NCBI RefSeq assembly: GCF_030813115.1
Contig: NZ_JAUSTY010000019.1
Location: forward strand, 29,547 to 93,546
DNA: 64,000 nucleotides
Reading direction: 5' to 3'
Origin: Bacillus horti
GTDB taxonomy: Bacteria > Bacillota > Bacilli > Caldalkalibacillales > JCM-10596
Below, piece by piece: positions 8,509 to 15,902 of this stretch. The notes under the pieces were generated by a model. That model did not search any database. It was given only the letters and a program-made list of their open reading frames with translations, and was not told the DNA's origin. Positions within the stretch are counted from its first letter, which is position 1; each line of letters begins with the position of its first letter. The translations under genes were made by a program, and so were the position numbers.

Positions 8509-8549
8509 AAAGGCTACAAATATGCAGGTAGAAGTGAGGTGTTCTTCAT

Positions 8550-9014
8550 ATGGCAGAAGGTGTTAAAGTGGTCGCTCAGAACAAAAAAGCAAGGCATGAT
8601 TTCCATATTGAAGAAACGTATGAAGTGGGTATAGTTCTAACAGGAACTGAGATAAAATCGATCCGTTCAGGGAAGGCTAACCTAAAGGATAGCTTCGCTC
8701 GTATTAATAATGGTGAAGTTTACTTAATAAATATGCACATTAGTCCTTATGAGCAGGGCAATCGCTATAATCATGATCCCTTGCGGACAAGAAAGCTACT
8801 GATGAAGAAGAAGGAAATTAGCAAGCTGATTGGTCTAACGAAGGAGCAAGGTCTTTCCCTGATCCCATTAAGAATGTATCTTAAAGGTGGCTTTGCCAAG
8901 CTAGAGCTAGCCTTAGCGAAAGGGAAAAAGCTATACGATAAACGTGAGGATCTGAAGCGTAAGGATGCACAAAGGGATATTCAAAGAGCCTTTCGTGAAC
9001 GCCAAAAGGTCTAA
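8550..9014 (+). CDS. smpB: SsrA-binding protein SmpB
   Basis: A 154-residue protein of the usual SmpB length. SmpB binds the tRNA-like domain of tmRNA and delivers it to stalled ribosomes for trans-translation. The N-terminal beta-barrel starts with [20 protein letters not shown], the conserved segment GTEIKSIR follows, and the basic C-terminal tail ([19 protein letters not shown]) is the part that enters the empty mRNA channel. GAGGTG precedes the ATG. Its RNA partner ssrA starts 170 bases downstream, so the functional pair is intact even though rnr is remote. Confidence 0.98.
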   Translation: MAEGVKVVAQNKKARHDFHIEETYEVGIVLTGTEIKSIRSGKANLKDSFARINNGEVYLINMHISPYEQGNRYNHDPLRTRKLLMKKKEISKLIGLTKEQGLSLIPLRMYLKGGFAKLELALAKGKKLYDKREDLKRKDAQRDIQRAFRERQKV

Positions 9015-9073
9015 ATTTAATCTTAATCTTTTCTTGTAAGTCGATGTATGTACAAGATCATAAAAAGTGTCAA

Positions 9074-9102
9074 TTTAAAAATCGTCTCAAATATGTTATA
9101 AT
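9074..9102 (+). promoter_or_regulatory. Promoter of ssrA
   Basis: An extended -10 (TGTTATAAT, TATAAT at 9097-9102) with TTTAAA at 9074-9079 and a 17-base spacer. Transcription from about 9109 leaves a leader of about 75 nt that RNase P would remove. Confidence 0.6.
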
Positions 9103-9272
9103 GATCAAGCAGCCTTTTTTGAGGTTGCTTTAATTCCCTTCTAATCGATTCTATTTCTTGATGATGCTGAAGAAGGTTTTCATGGGGGCGTTTTGGATTC
9201 GACGGGAATAGTTCGAGCTTTAGTGGCGAGTCGAGGGGTCGGCCTCGTAAAAACGCACCGCCAATAATAACT

Positions 9273-9308
9273 GGCAAACAAAACAACAACTTCGCTTTAG
9301 CAGCGTAA
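9273..9308 (+). other. tmRNA tag reading frame
   Basis: GGC at 9273 to TAA at 9306-9308 encodes GKQNNNFALAA, preceded by the alanine carried by tmRNA itself. The ALAA end is the ClpXP degradation signal shared with other Bacillales tags. Confidence 0.93.
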
Positions 9309-9527
9309 GCTAGCTAGCGGCTCTTTCCATCAATCGCCCATGTTGCTGGAGTAGAGCTCAATCTTAGTGGGATGCGGTCATCGTTCTCCATCTGTGGATG
9401 ATGATCTAAGGTAATCAGATTAGCCTTTAGGCTTGCCTGTCGTTGGGCGTACCTTTAGGCGAAACTCAAATACGACGACTACACTCGTAGAAGCTATTGT
9501 TACGTTATTTTCGGACGTGGGTTCGAT

Positions 9528-9815
9528 TAACGAAATGGTCGCCTTGTATGGCAACATACAAGTGATAACTTGGCTTTATCGGTGAACCCTAAGTCATTTT
9601 CTGAAAAAGATGATAAGGTAATACCGAGCGGTATGTAGAGTAATCTAACAGCCGTGTATCGACTTATAGGCTTCCTAAGGAAGTACTAGGATATGGAACA
9701 GTTATCTTTAAAGCAGAGGTAAAATCTAAGCTCCATATAATACGCCAAGGGACTTGAGACTTCAATTCAAGTTCAAGATATAGTCAGTGCCATAGCGAAA
9801 GCATGGAAGTACATG
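9528..9815 (+). mobile_element. Group I intron in the tmRNA T-loop
   Basis: The 288-nt insert has the hallmarks of a self-splicing group I intron. Exon 1 ends in T (9527) and the intron ends in G (9815). P1 can form between exon CGAT (9524-9527) and GTCG (9538-9541), placing the required U-G pair at the splice site. P2 is a perfect hairpin, CTTGTATG (9543-9550) and CATACAAG (9555-9562). The core 3' element AAGATATAGTC is exact at 9775-9785, and a GCGAAAGC-capped P9-like hairpin (CCAT...ATGG) follows at about 9790-9806. No ORF of useful length lies within it. Boundaries were chosen to restore the T-loop TTCGATT. The subgroup was not determined. Confidence 0.9.
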
Positions 9816-9840
9816 TCCCACCGCCTCCACCAATATTATG

Positions 9841-9870
9841 AAAAAAGAGACCGTGTGAGGTCTCTTTTTT
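9841..9870. terminator. Bidirectional terminator after ssrA
   Basis: AAAAAAGAGACC (9841-9852) pairs perfectly with GGTCTCTTTTTT (9859-9870). It ends ssrA on the plus strand and the convergent homing endonuclease gene on the minus strand. Confidence 0.93.
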
Positions 9871-9895
9871 CATACAAAATAACTTTTACGTTTAT

Positions 9896-10303
9896 TTATA
9901 AGAGAAAAAAATGATTTTCAAATTCTTTTTTTAAACGAAGTTGTTCGGGGGTATATCTTCCGTTTCGAATAGTAACCCTGTCATAATTATTAATTATATA
10001 GGTTGCACGATTAATTTTTGAAGTTACTCTTAAGTAAGGAAGGATTAGTCCTAAAGTAGTTAAGACATTTTCTTTATTCTTAATTTGAAGGACAAAGGAG
10101 CTACGATGTTTATTAGGATTATAGTTCTTTTTTGATGTTATTACTCCTCCAACTAAACCCTTAGTAAACTTAAGAAGCTCAATATCTGTGGAAGCTATAG
10201 AAATAATAGGTCTTCTATTTTCTGATGCATGCATACGTGTTAATGTAATCGTTCCCTCACCATCGATAATTCCAGCAAGATACGCTGCTTCTGTTTCTCT
10301 CAT
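9896..10303 (-). CDS. LAGLIDADG-family homing endonuclease, free-standing
   Basis: A 135-residue protein with one LAGLIDADG motif at residues 9-17 (LAGIIDGEG). The alternating strands and helices that follow (RPIISIASTDIELLKFTKGLVGG; SSFVLQIKNKENVLTTLGLI) are typical of the fold. With a single motif it should act as a homodimer, like I-CreI. AGGAGGGG lies 3 bases before the ATG. It is not inside the ssrA intron but 80 bases beyond ssrA on the other strand, so it is a free-standing homing gene next to an ORF-less intron. It may cut intron-less ssrA and so drive spread of both, but this is inference. A small ORF lies just upstream on the same strand. Confidence 0.88.
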   Translation of the reverse strand: MRETEAAYLAGIIDGEGTITLTRMHASENRRPIISIASTDIELLKFTKGLVGGVITSKKNYNPNKHRSSFVLQIKNKENVLTTLGLILPYLRVTSKINRATYIINNYDRVTIRNGRYTPEQLRLKKEFENHFFLL

Positions 10304-10322
10304 TTTCCCCTCCTATAAAATA

Positions 10323-10478
10323 TCACTTGTTTTTAGAAAGCTCATTAAACAATTTTGTAATATGTTCTTTCACTTGGAGCTTCTCATTTTCATCAAGAAC
10401 AAAAGAAGTTTTATCGTTAATATCAAAGGTTTCAGGGAAATAACTTTCGTAACATAGACCTCCTAATGGTTTTTCCAT
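10323..10478 (-). CDS. Small acidic protein of unknown function, upstream of the homing endonuclease
   Basis: A 51-codon frame from ATG at 10478 to TGA at 10323, ending 19 bases before the endonuclease start on the same strand. The product begins MEKPLGGLCYESYFPETFD and ends in a charged, likely helical segment (EKLQVKEHITKLFNELSKNK). No domain is recognised. The ribosome binding site is weak (TTTCACTACAT before the ATG), so translation is uncertain. The even codon use and the spacing to the next gene suggest a two-gene unit. It could be an accessory gene of the mobile unit or a remnant of a displaced gene. Confidence 0.4.
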   Translation of the reverse strand: MEKPLGGLCYESYFPETFDINDKTSFVLDENEKLQVKEHITKLFNELSKNK

Positions 10479-10669
10479 ATGTAGTGAAAATACAGAAGTA
10501 GAATAGCTATATTAATTGTATCATGGATCTGTAATTATATGGTTAAACACTTGTAATTATGGGAGGAAAGCAGTAACTTTTTTATCAAGATTAGAAGTTG
10601 TATAACTGCGTACAATTATTCTGTATTAAGACACCCTGACAAGTGCCTTATTTTTTATAATGCAGCTGT

Positions 10670-10700
10670 TTGAATAATCAGATATAAATTGTGATATAAT
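10670..10700 (+). promoter_or_regulatory. Promoter of the DUF2339 gene
   Basis: TGATATAAT at 10692-10700 is a perfect extended -10. TTGAAT at 10670-10675 is a possible -35 with a long spacer (19 bases). The rest of 10479-10758 shows only a weak imperfect hairpin near 10628-10650 followed by T residues. Confidence 0.5.
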
Positions 10701-10758
10701 CAATCAATTAGCTTATTATCTATGACAGTATGATTTGTTGGTTGAGGAGGAATTAGAG

Positions 10759-12687
10759 GTGAACGAAATAGACTGGAAACGTAGAGTGGAGCAGTTGGAG
10801 CAAAGGGTGAGCACACTAGAGCAAGAGCTTAGCGTTTTAAAGAAGCCTCTACAAAAGGAAGAAAATGTACTTGATCAGTTGAACATACAACAGACTCAGG
10901 ACTCTCTGGAAGTTGCAGAATCATCAGCTACGAATAAATGGAGCTCACAACCAGATGCAAATGAATCAGAAAGATCGGACGGAACAGCTCGTGATCATAG
11001 AGAATATAGAGAATCAAATGCACAAAAGGGTAAAGGTAAGGTAGGAGTACCATCCTCAGCACCAAACAAGCAACCAAGAGATTTAGAGCATCTTTTGGTT
11101 AGAGTGTGGTTACCTCGCGTCTTTATCATTGTGTTACTGGTCGGAGTATTGTGGGGATTCCTTGCTGCTGCAAGCGCTGGCTATATTACAGAAGGTGTTC
11201 GTTGCTTACTTGGAGCCCTAGTAGCTGGTGCGATGTTTGTAGCCGGTGTTCGACAAATGAAGCAGAATCGTACTGGGCTTGGAAAAGTCTTACTTGGAGG
11301 GGCACATGGAATTTTTGTTTTATCTATATCAGCGGCTCATTTGTTGTATGGACTTTTATCTGTAGAAATTGCAGTACTGTTTTATATAGCGTCCATGGCG
11401 TTAGCGATAACTACAGCGTTCCGTTGGAAGTCTCAAACCTTGGTTGTCTTGTCTGTCCTATCAGGTTATCTTCTACCATTCTTAGTTGAAAATACATACG
11501 CAAATGTGTGGATCGTTGTGGGGTATCAGGTAGCCTTTTCAGCCTTAATGCTTATACTAGCTTCCCGATACCGGTATGTGGTAGCTTATTGGTTTGCATT
11601 TGGAATGTTGCATTTTGCTCTATTGGCTACAGCATTTATTTTCTATTCTTATGAGCTTTCAGCCTTATTGTTAGGCTCTGTTATCCTACAGCATATTCTG
11701 CTGTACATTCTTTTTGCTAAGAGTGATCGTGGGGGTACAAAGCAAAGTGCTTTTCAGTTTACTGCGTTTGGTGTTCTTGCGTTATGGGCTTACTTTCTGT
11801 ATGAAGGAACGGATTCATTTGTTTATTGGAGTATATTAATCATTGGTGGATTGGCTTATGCCTTTTTGGCCTATTTGTTAAGAAAAAAGCCTACTTCTAC
11901 AGCTCAAGTAGATGTTCTGGATGGCAAGCTAGCTAACGGCAAAGAGCTAAAACAACCACTAGCAAGAGCTAGAGAAGCGATTAGTATTGTTATCGCTACG
12001 ATGGCTTTGATGCTGTTTACTTTAAATATTGTTGGAGCTTCTTACGGAGCTACGATCTTATTTGTTCAAGGTCTGTTAGCCTTACTTCTTGGCTTGCGTC
12101 TGCGGTACCAGCTTCAATATGTAGCAGGACTAATCGTAACGTTTTTAGCAGGTGTTGCTATTGTCTCGAACCCGCCAATCGCGATCATTTCTGAGGAAAC
12201 CTTAGGCTGGATCATTTTACTTATTGGTATACCTGTACTTTACTTCTATTACCCGAGACTTAGCTATCAAAAGCTAAACAAGGCATCTGATGTGTCACAG
12301 CGCAGGCCTATGTTATCTGGACTATTGTGGATAGAAGCTCTACTTGGTCTGGCTTTTATATCTATCTTAACGAACCTTTTCACTGAAAACGTTGATCAAG
12401 AGATGAGACATTTTATCCTATCAGCTGTTTGGCTTGTGTATGCAATCGGGGCGATTGTGCTTGGAATAATCTTCAAAAAAGCTAAAGCACGTATAGCGGG
12501 AGTACTATTCCTTTTTGTGGTGTTAATGAAGGTGATTTTTGTAGATATGCCAGATGTATCACTAGGAATCAGGGCGTTGCTGTTTATGATTATGGGGGCA
12601 GTGGGGATTGGGATTTCTCGCTTGTTATACACAAACAAGGATCAATCAGGAAAGGGTTCAGATGTTGACCCAGATCATAAAGTTTAG
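10759..12687 (+). CDS. DUF2339 polytopic membrane protein
   Basis: A 642-residue membrane protein. The GTG at 10759 is preferred, because GAGGAGG sits 8 bases upstream; the earlier TTG at 10735 would put that site inside the gene. Residues about 5-35 form a coiled coil (RVEQLEQRVSTLEQELSVLKK). A low-complexity charged linker follows to about residue 115, then some 18-20 hydrophobic segments fill the rest, interrupted by a charged loop near 390-405. Coiled-coil plus many membrane helices is the DUF2339 plan. Function is unknown for the family. The gene stands alone. Confidence 0.82.
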   Translation: MNEIDWKRRVEQLEQRVSTLEQELSVLKKPLQKEENVLDQLNIQQTQDSLEVAESSATNKWSSQPDANESERSDGTARDHREYRESNAQKGKGKVGVPSSAPNKQPRDLEHLLVRVWLPRVFIIVLLVGVLWGFLAAASAGYITEGVRCLLGALVAGAMFVAGVRQMKQNRTGLGKVLLGGAHGIFVLSISAAHLLYGLLSVEIAVLFYIASMALAITTAFRWKSQTLVVLSVLSGYLLPFLVENTYANVWIVVGYQVAFSALMLILASRYRYVVAYWFAFGMLHFALLATAFIFYSYELSALLLGSVILQHILLYILFAKSDRGGTKQSAFQFTAFGVLALWAYFLYEGTDSFVYWSILIIGGLAYAFLAYLLRKKPTSTAQVDVLDGKLANGKELKQPLARAREAISIVIATMALMLFTLNIVGASYGATILFVQGLLALLLGLRLRYQLQYVAGLIVTFLAGVAIVSNPPIAIISEETLGWIILLIGIPVLYFYYPRLSYQKLNKASDVSQRRPMLSGLLWIEALLGLAFISILTNLFTENVDQEMRHFILSAVWLVYAIGAIVLGIIFKKAKARIAGVLFLFVVLMKVIFVDMPDVSLGIRALLFMIMGAVGIGISRLLYTNKDQSGKGSDVDPDHKV

Positions 12688-12735
12688 TGAAGTGGTTTTA
12701 TGAGGACTAATATAGCTATAGAAAGTAAGTTACAA

Positions 12736-12770
12736 ATGTTATAAGGTTATAATATAATAAGTTATAACAT
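12736..12770 (+). promoter_or_regulatory. Palindromic operator over the toxin-antitoxin promoter
   Basis: ATGTTATAA (12736-12744) and TTATAACAT (12762-12770) are perfect inverted copies. Between them lie overlapping TATAAT -10 boxes (12748-12753 and 12753-12758). An AbrB-type antitoxin binding here would repress its own operon, as is usual for such modules. Confidence 0.6.
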
Positions 12771-12833
12771 ATGTGCGTGATGATCATACTATGAGTGAAG
12801 AAGGCTAAGGCTATTAAGAATGGAGGGGAGAAA

Positions 12834-13109
12834 ATGAATCAAAGCAGAAATAAAGTCAAACGATATTCTCGGAAAGTTGGTAGAATGGGTAACAGTTTAG
12901 GTGTAAGCTTGCCAAAAAACCTAGCAGAAAAACTTAATGTATCACAAGGAGATGAACTAGAATTCGTAGAGAATGAACAAGGAGAGGTTTTGCTGAAAAA
13001 GGTTCGGCAGATGGAGCTACCGCAAAATGTCCGTCCAGAGGTCCTAGAGGCCTTCTATGATATTTTTGAAGAGGATAAGGAGATCTTTGAAGATCTAAAG
13101 GATCGGTAG
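12834..13109 (+). CDS. AbrB/MazE-type antitoxin
   Basis: A 91-residue protein starting at the ATG 5 bases after GGAGGGG; the longer frame from 12795 has no ribosome binding site. Residues about 10-55 form a SpoVT/AbrB swapped-hairpin DNA-binding domain (RKVGRMGNSLGVSLPKNLAEKL, then VSQGDELEFVENEQGEVLLKK). The acidic C-terminal tail (EAFYDIFEEDKEIFEDLKD) is likely the toxin-neutralising part. Its TAG stop abuts the ATG of the Doc gene with no spacing, so the pair is translationally coupled. It should bind the palindrome at 12736-12770. It is a clear type II antitoxin by context. Confidence 0.88.
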   Translation: MNQSRNKVKRYSRKVGRMGNSLGVSLPKNLAEKLNVSQGDELEFVENEQGEVLLKKVRQMELPQNVRPEVLEAFYDIFEEDKEIFEDLKDR

Positions 13110-13505
13110 ATGGTCAAATATCTGAGGAAAGAAGAAGTGTTAGCGGGACACTTTTATGTGATGAAGCAAATGAATGATGCAGAGCAGGCAGGGGTAAAGG
13201 ATTATGCTCTTCTTGACTCTGCTCTATCTAGACCACGCCATAGTGTATTTGGTAAAGAGGCTTATCCTACATTGTTTGAAAAGGCAGCAGCCTTACTAGA
13301 ATCCTTGGTCAAAAATCATTGCTTCTATAATGGCAATAAACGGACGGCTTATTTGGCTGTGAAGACATTCTTGAGAATAAACAAGGCTAATTTTCAGATG
13401 GATCGAAAAAAAGCTGTCGAGTTTATCGTAGATATTGCTAATAATAAACGTGATTTTAAAGATATTGTACGAACTCTTAAACAACATTCAACGGAGAGAA
13501 GATAG
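13110..13505 (+). CDS. doc: Doc-type toxin of the Fic superfamily (death-on-curing)
   Basis: A 131-residue Fic-fold protein of Doc size. Doc toxins phosphorylate EF-Tu and stop translation. The active-site motif is HCFYNGNKR at residues 70-78, with the catalytic His70. The fifth position is Asn where Doc of phage P1 and many Fic enzymes have Asp, a change I believe occurs in some Doc homologues. The N-terminal helix and the segment YALLDSALSRPRHSVFG are typical of Doc. Start is the ATG directly after the antitoxin stop. A radical SAM gene follows after 10 bases, an unusual third partner. Confidence 0.9.
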   Translation: MVKYLRKEEVLAGHFYVMKQMNDAEQAGVKDYALLDSALSRPRHSVFGKEAYPTLFEKAAALLESLVKNHCFYNGNKRTAYLAVKTFLRINKANFQMDRKKAVEFIVDIANNKRDFKDIVRTLKQHSTERR

Positions 13506-13515
13506 GAGCAAGAGG

Positions 13516-14421
13516 ATGGCTAAGAGATTTAAGAAATTTTATGTTGAGATAACAAGTGTGTGTAATTTAGCGTGTTCCTTCTGTCCTCCGACACAGAGGG
13601 CAGCAGGCTTTATTAAGGTGGAGGATTTTGAGAAAAGGCTGGATGAGATTAAACCCTTTACAGATTATATCTATTTTCATCTAAAAGGCGAGCCGCTTAT
13701 GCATCCCAAATTAGATCAGTTGCTTGACCTAAGTGCTGAGAAAGGCTTCAAGGTTAATCTAACAACGAATGGTACACTGCTCAATAAAGCGAAGCACCGT
13801 TTAGTCAATAAGCCTGCCTTGAGACAGATGAACATTTCCCTGCACAGCTTTGATGGTCATCCAGGCTCAACAGATAAAGAGCAGTATGTGACCGATGTGC
13901 TCAGCTTCCTAAAGGAAATGAACGCTACGAGCCAGGTGATTTTTTCACTAAGATTGTGGAATCTCACACAGGATAATATGACGAATAAAGAGAGACAGAG
14001 AAATCGCGAGCTTCTGTCTATGATAGAGAGAGAATTTGGCTTAGACTACCATATCGAAGAGCAAGTGATTCCTGGTAGTGGATTAAAGCTAGCTGAACGA
14101 GTCTACTTGAACCAGGACTATGAGTTTAATTGGCCAGACTTAAAGGAAGAAGAGGACTTGAGTCGAGGCTTCTGTCATGGGTTGCGTAATCAGGCGGGGA
14201 TTCTTGTGGATGGAACAGTTGTCCCATGCTGTTTAGATGGAGAAGGTGTAATTAATCTCGGAAATCTGAATGAGCAGCCATTTGCTGAAATTATTGAAGG
14301 GGAAAGAGCAACACGTCTAGTAGATGGGTTTTCCAGACGAGAAGTGGTAGAGGAGCTTTGCCGTAAATGTGGGTATCGTCAGCGGTTTAACTTAAAGGAA
14401 CAGGAACAAACTGTTTCGTAA
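13516..14421 (+). CDS. Radical SAM/SPASM-domain protein
   Basis: A 301-residue radical S-adenosylmethionine enzyme. The [4Fe-4S] motif is C16-x3-C20-x2-C23 (CNLACSFC). The 'GEP' motif (LKGEPLMHP) and 'TTNGTLL' follow, as in the family. The C-terminal part has the SPASM-like cysteines (GFCHG, VVPCCLDGEG, ELCRKCGY) that hold an auxiliary cluster. Start is the ATG at 13516 after AGGAGCAAGAGG; the longer frame would overlap doc. SPASM enzymes mature peptides or modify sugars, but no peptide substrate is visible next door. The 10-base gap to doc suggests co-transcription with the toxin-antitoxin pair. Confidence 0.88.
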   Translation: MAKRFKKFYVEITSVCNLACSFCPPTQRAAGFIKVEDFEKRLDEIKPFTDYIYFHLKGEPLMHPKLDQLLDLSAEKGFKVNLTTNGTLLNKAKHRLVNKPALRQMNISLHSFDGHPGSTDKEQYVTDVLSFLKEMNATSQVIFSLRLWNLTQDNMTNKERQRNRELLSMIEREFGLDYHIEEQVIPGSGLKLAERVYLNQDYEFNWPDLKEEEDLSRGFCHGLRNQAGILVDGTVVPCCLDGEGVINLGNLNEQPFAEIIEGERATRLVDGFSRREVVEELCRKCGYRQRFNLKEQEQTVS

Positions 14422-14428
14422 GGTTAAT

Positions 14429-14478
14429 AGCTAGTTAGCAACAGGTCAATTGTTCTGTCGCGAACTAGCTTTTTATTT
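14429..14478. terminator. Terminator between convergent genes
   Basis: AGCTAGTT (14429-14436) pairs with AACTAGCT (14463-14470), with an inner ACAG/CTGT stem, followed by TTTTATTTT. Confidence 0.8.
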
Positions 14479-14545
14479 TAATCCGAGCCCTATGAGAAGA
14501 CACTTTAGAAATCCGATACGATACAGGCTTTCCTTAAAGCTTCCC

Positions 14546-15793
14546 TTATATGAGAACATCCTCTAGTGCCCTTCTTGGGCTAGGATGTGTTTGAGCCAGA
14601 GGATAACCTAGACGGAAAAGGAATAGAACATCCCAATCGGCTAATCCTAATAAATCCTGTAATCTTTGACCAAAGAAAGGTGTAGCTCCAAGATGGAGTT
14701 CTCGGTCTCGCATTTCAACAGGCTGATTTAGGGGATGGAGGCCAAGTCCGTGAACTGTCCCATATAGATGTATTCTTTGCCAAACACGCCCTGCTCTTAC
14801 TCTATCCTCTTTACTACTAAAATCCTTAATCGATAATAATCCATATGCAGCAGCCGTACTCGTATGAGTCTGTCGTGTTGAATTTACCCAAAATTGATTC
14901 GCTTGTTCTGTAGACAAAGGTGGGAGTAGTTTGCCTGCTATGCGAAGCCATAGAGGGCCTCCCTGAGCATCTAATGTTATTCCATCCCTATATTCCTGTA
15001 AATCCTGCCAGCTATCTCGGTACCATGCGTTACTGTCATAACTCATTTCAGGATCAGAAGTAATGGCTTCCGTTGCTGAAATGGTTAGATCTCCAGCTTC
15101 TTTTTTCAGCTCGGCTGTAGTAAGCCATGTAAGCTTTACCTTTGGTTCATCCTGACAAAGCTCCTCAGCTTCATCGAAAAATGCCTGAGGGACAGGTCGA
15201 TCTATATCGTAAGCCCCTCGATGTGTACGTCTATTTGGTATAGCATGATAAAGAGGAGAGCTAATTTTATTTCCGGGATACAGGTCAATATGGGCAACAA
15301 AAGTAGGATCTGAATGATCAGGATAAATTCTTACATTTGGTGAGTAGCCTTGCTCCTGAGCAGCAAGCGTCAGATTTTCAAGGGCACATCCCAAGCCCAT
15401 TTGCATTTCTCTAAAGAAGGGGTCTATGCTTCCGATATTTCTTTGTTCATCTGCATAGAGCTCAATAGAAGTATCTGCTATCCGAAATAACCACGGCTGA
15501 CTATTATGGGGATTAGATGCTAAAATAGCCGCTTGAACTAAGGCGAGGGGACCTGTTACAGGTTCATCCGCATGTACATCCCATAGCTCATAAGCAGGTC
15601 CTTTTCCTGTGCTAAATACGCCCTGATCAACAGCTCTCCAAAGAATACCACCAACAGAAACGACAAGGAGAGTTGCCCCTGCTCTTTTTAAAAATTTTCG
15701 TCTAGTCCATGCTATATTCTCAGGATTAGTCTTTGCTTCAATTGTTTCTTCTGTTCCTTCATCAGTTCTTTTATCTTTTTTATGTACAGTCAT
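14546..15793 (-). CDS. Tat-exported Acg-family FMN-binding nitroreductase-like protein
   Basis: A 415-residue protein with a twin-arginine signal (R31-R32 in RRKFLKRAG) followed by a hydrophobic segment to about residue 55. The rest matches the Acg family, a nitroreductase-fold group whose members bind or sequester flavin. Visible family features are SNPHNSQPWLF near residue 90, the RRTHRGAYD loop near 185, and the C-terminal RLGYPLAQTHPSPRR. Acg proteins are thought to be made from two half nitroreductase units, so it may act as a flavin store or sensor rather than a reductase. The Tat signal fits export of a folded cofactor protein. The TetR gene lies 110 bases upstream on the same strand and may control it. 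Confidence 0.85.
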   Translation of the reverse strand: MTVHKKDKRTDEGTEETIEAKTNPENIAWTRRKFLKRAGATLLVVSVGGILWRAVDQGVFSTGKGPAYELWDVHADEPVTGPLALVQAAILASNPHNSQPWLFRIADTSIELYADEQRNIGSIDPFFREMQMGLGCALENLTLAAQEQGYSPNVRIYPDHSDPTFVAHIDLYPGNKISSPLYHAIPNRRTHRGAYDIDRPVPQAFFDEAEELCQDEPKVKLTWLTTAELKKEAGDLTISATEAITSDPEMSYDSNAWYRDSWQDLQEYRDGITLDAQGGPLWLRIAGKLLPPLSTEQANQFWVNSTRQTHTSTAAAYGLLSIKDFSSKEDRVRAGRVWQRIHLYGTVHGLGLHPLNQPVEMRDRELHLGATPFFGQRLQDLLGLADWDVLFLFRLGYPLAQTHPSPRRALEDVLI

Positions 15794-15902
15794 ATAGAAA
15801 TCTCCTTTAATTATCTAGGTTCATAAAATAGAAAGCTCATAAGACTAGTATTCCTATGAACATCCGTATAGTTTTTTAAAAGAATAGTGTTTTGGCCCAT
15901 AT

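Larger units (their letters stand above)
9184..9832 (+). ncRNA. ssrA: Transfer-messenger RNA, interrupted by a group I intron
   Basis: tmRNA rescues stalled ribosomes and tags the nascent chain. The 5' acceptor strand GGGGGCG (9184-9190) pairs with CGCCTCC before the encoded ACCA ending at 9832. The conserved TTTTGGATTCGACGGG block follows the 5' end. The T-arm starts as GTGGG-TTCGAT at 9517-9527, but its other strand (TCCCAC) appears only at 9816-9821. The gene is therefore split: exon 1 is 9184-9527 (344 nt), exon 2 is 9816-9832 (17 nt), and the spliced RNA would be 361 nt, close to the usual Bacillus length. The resume ORF encodes (A)GKQNNNFALAA. Standard gene finders that expect contiguous tmRNA may miss the true 3' end. 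Confidence 0.95.
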
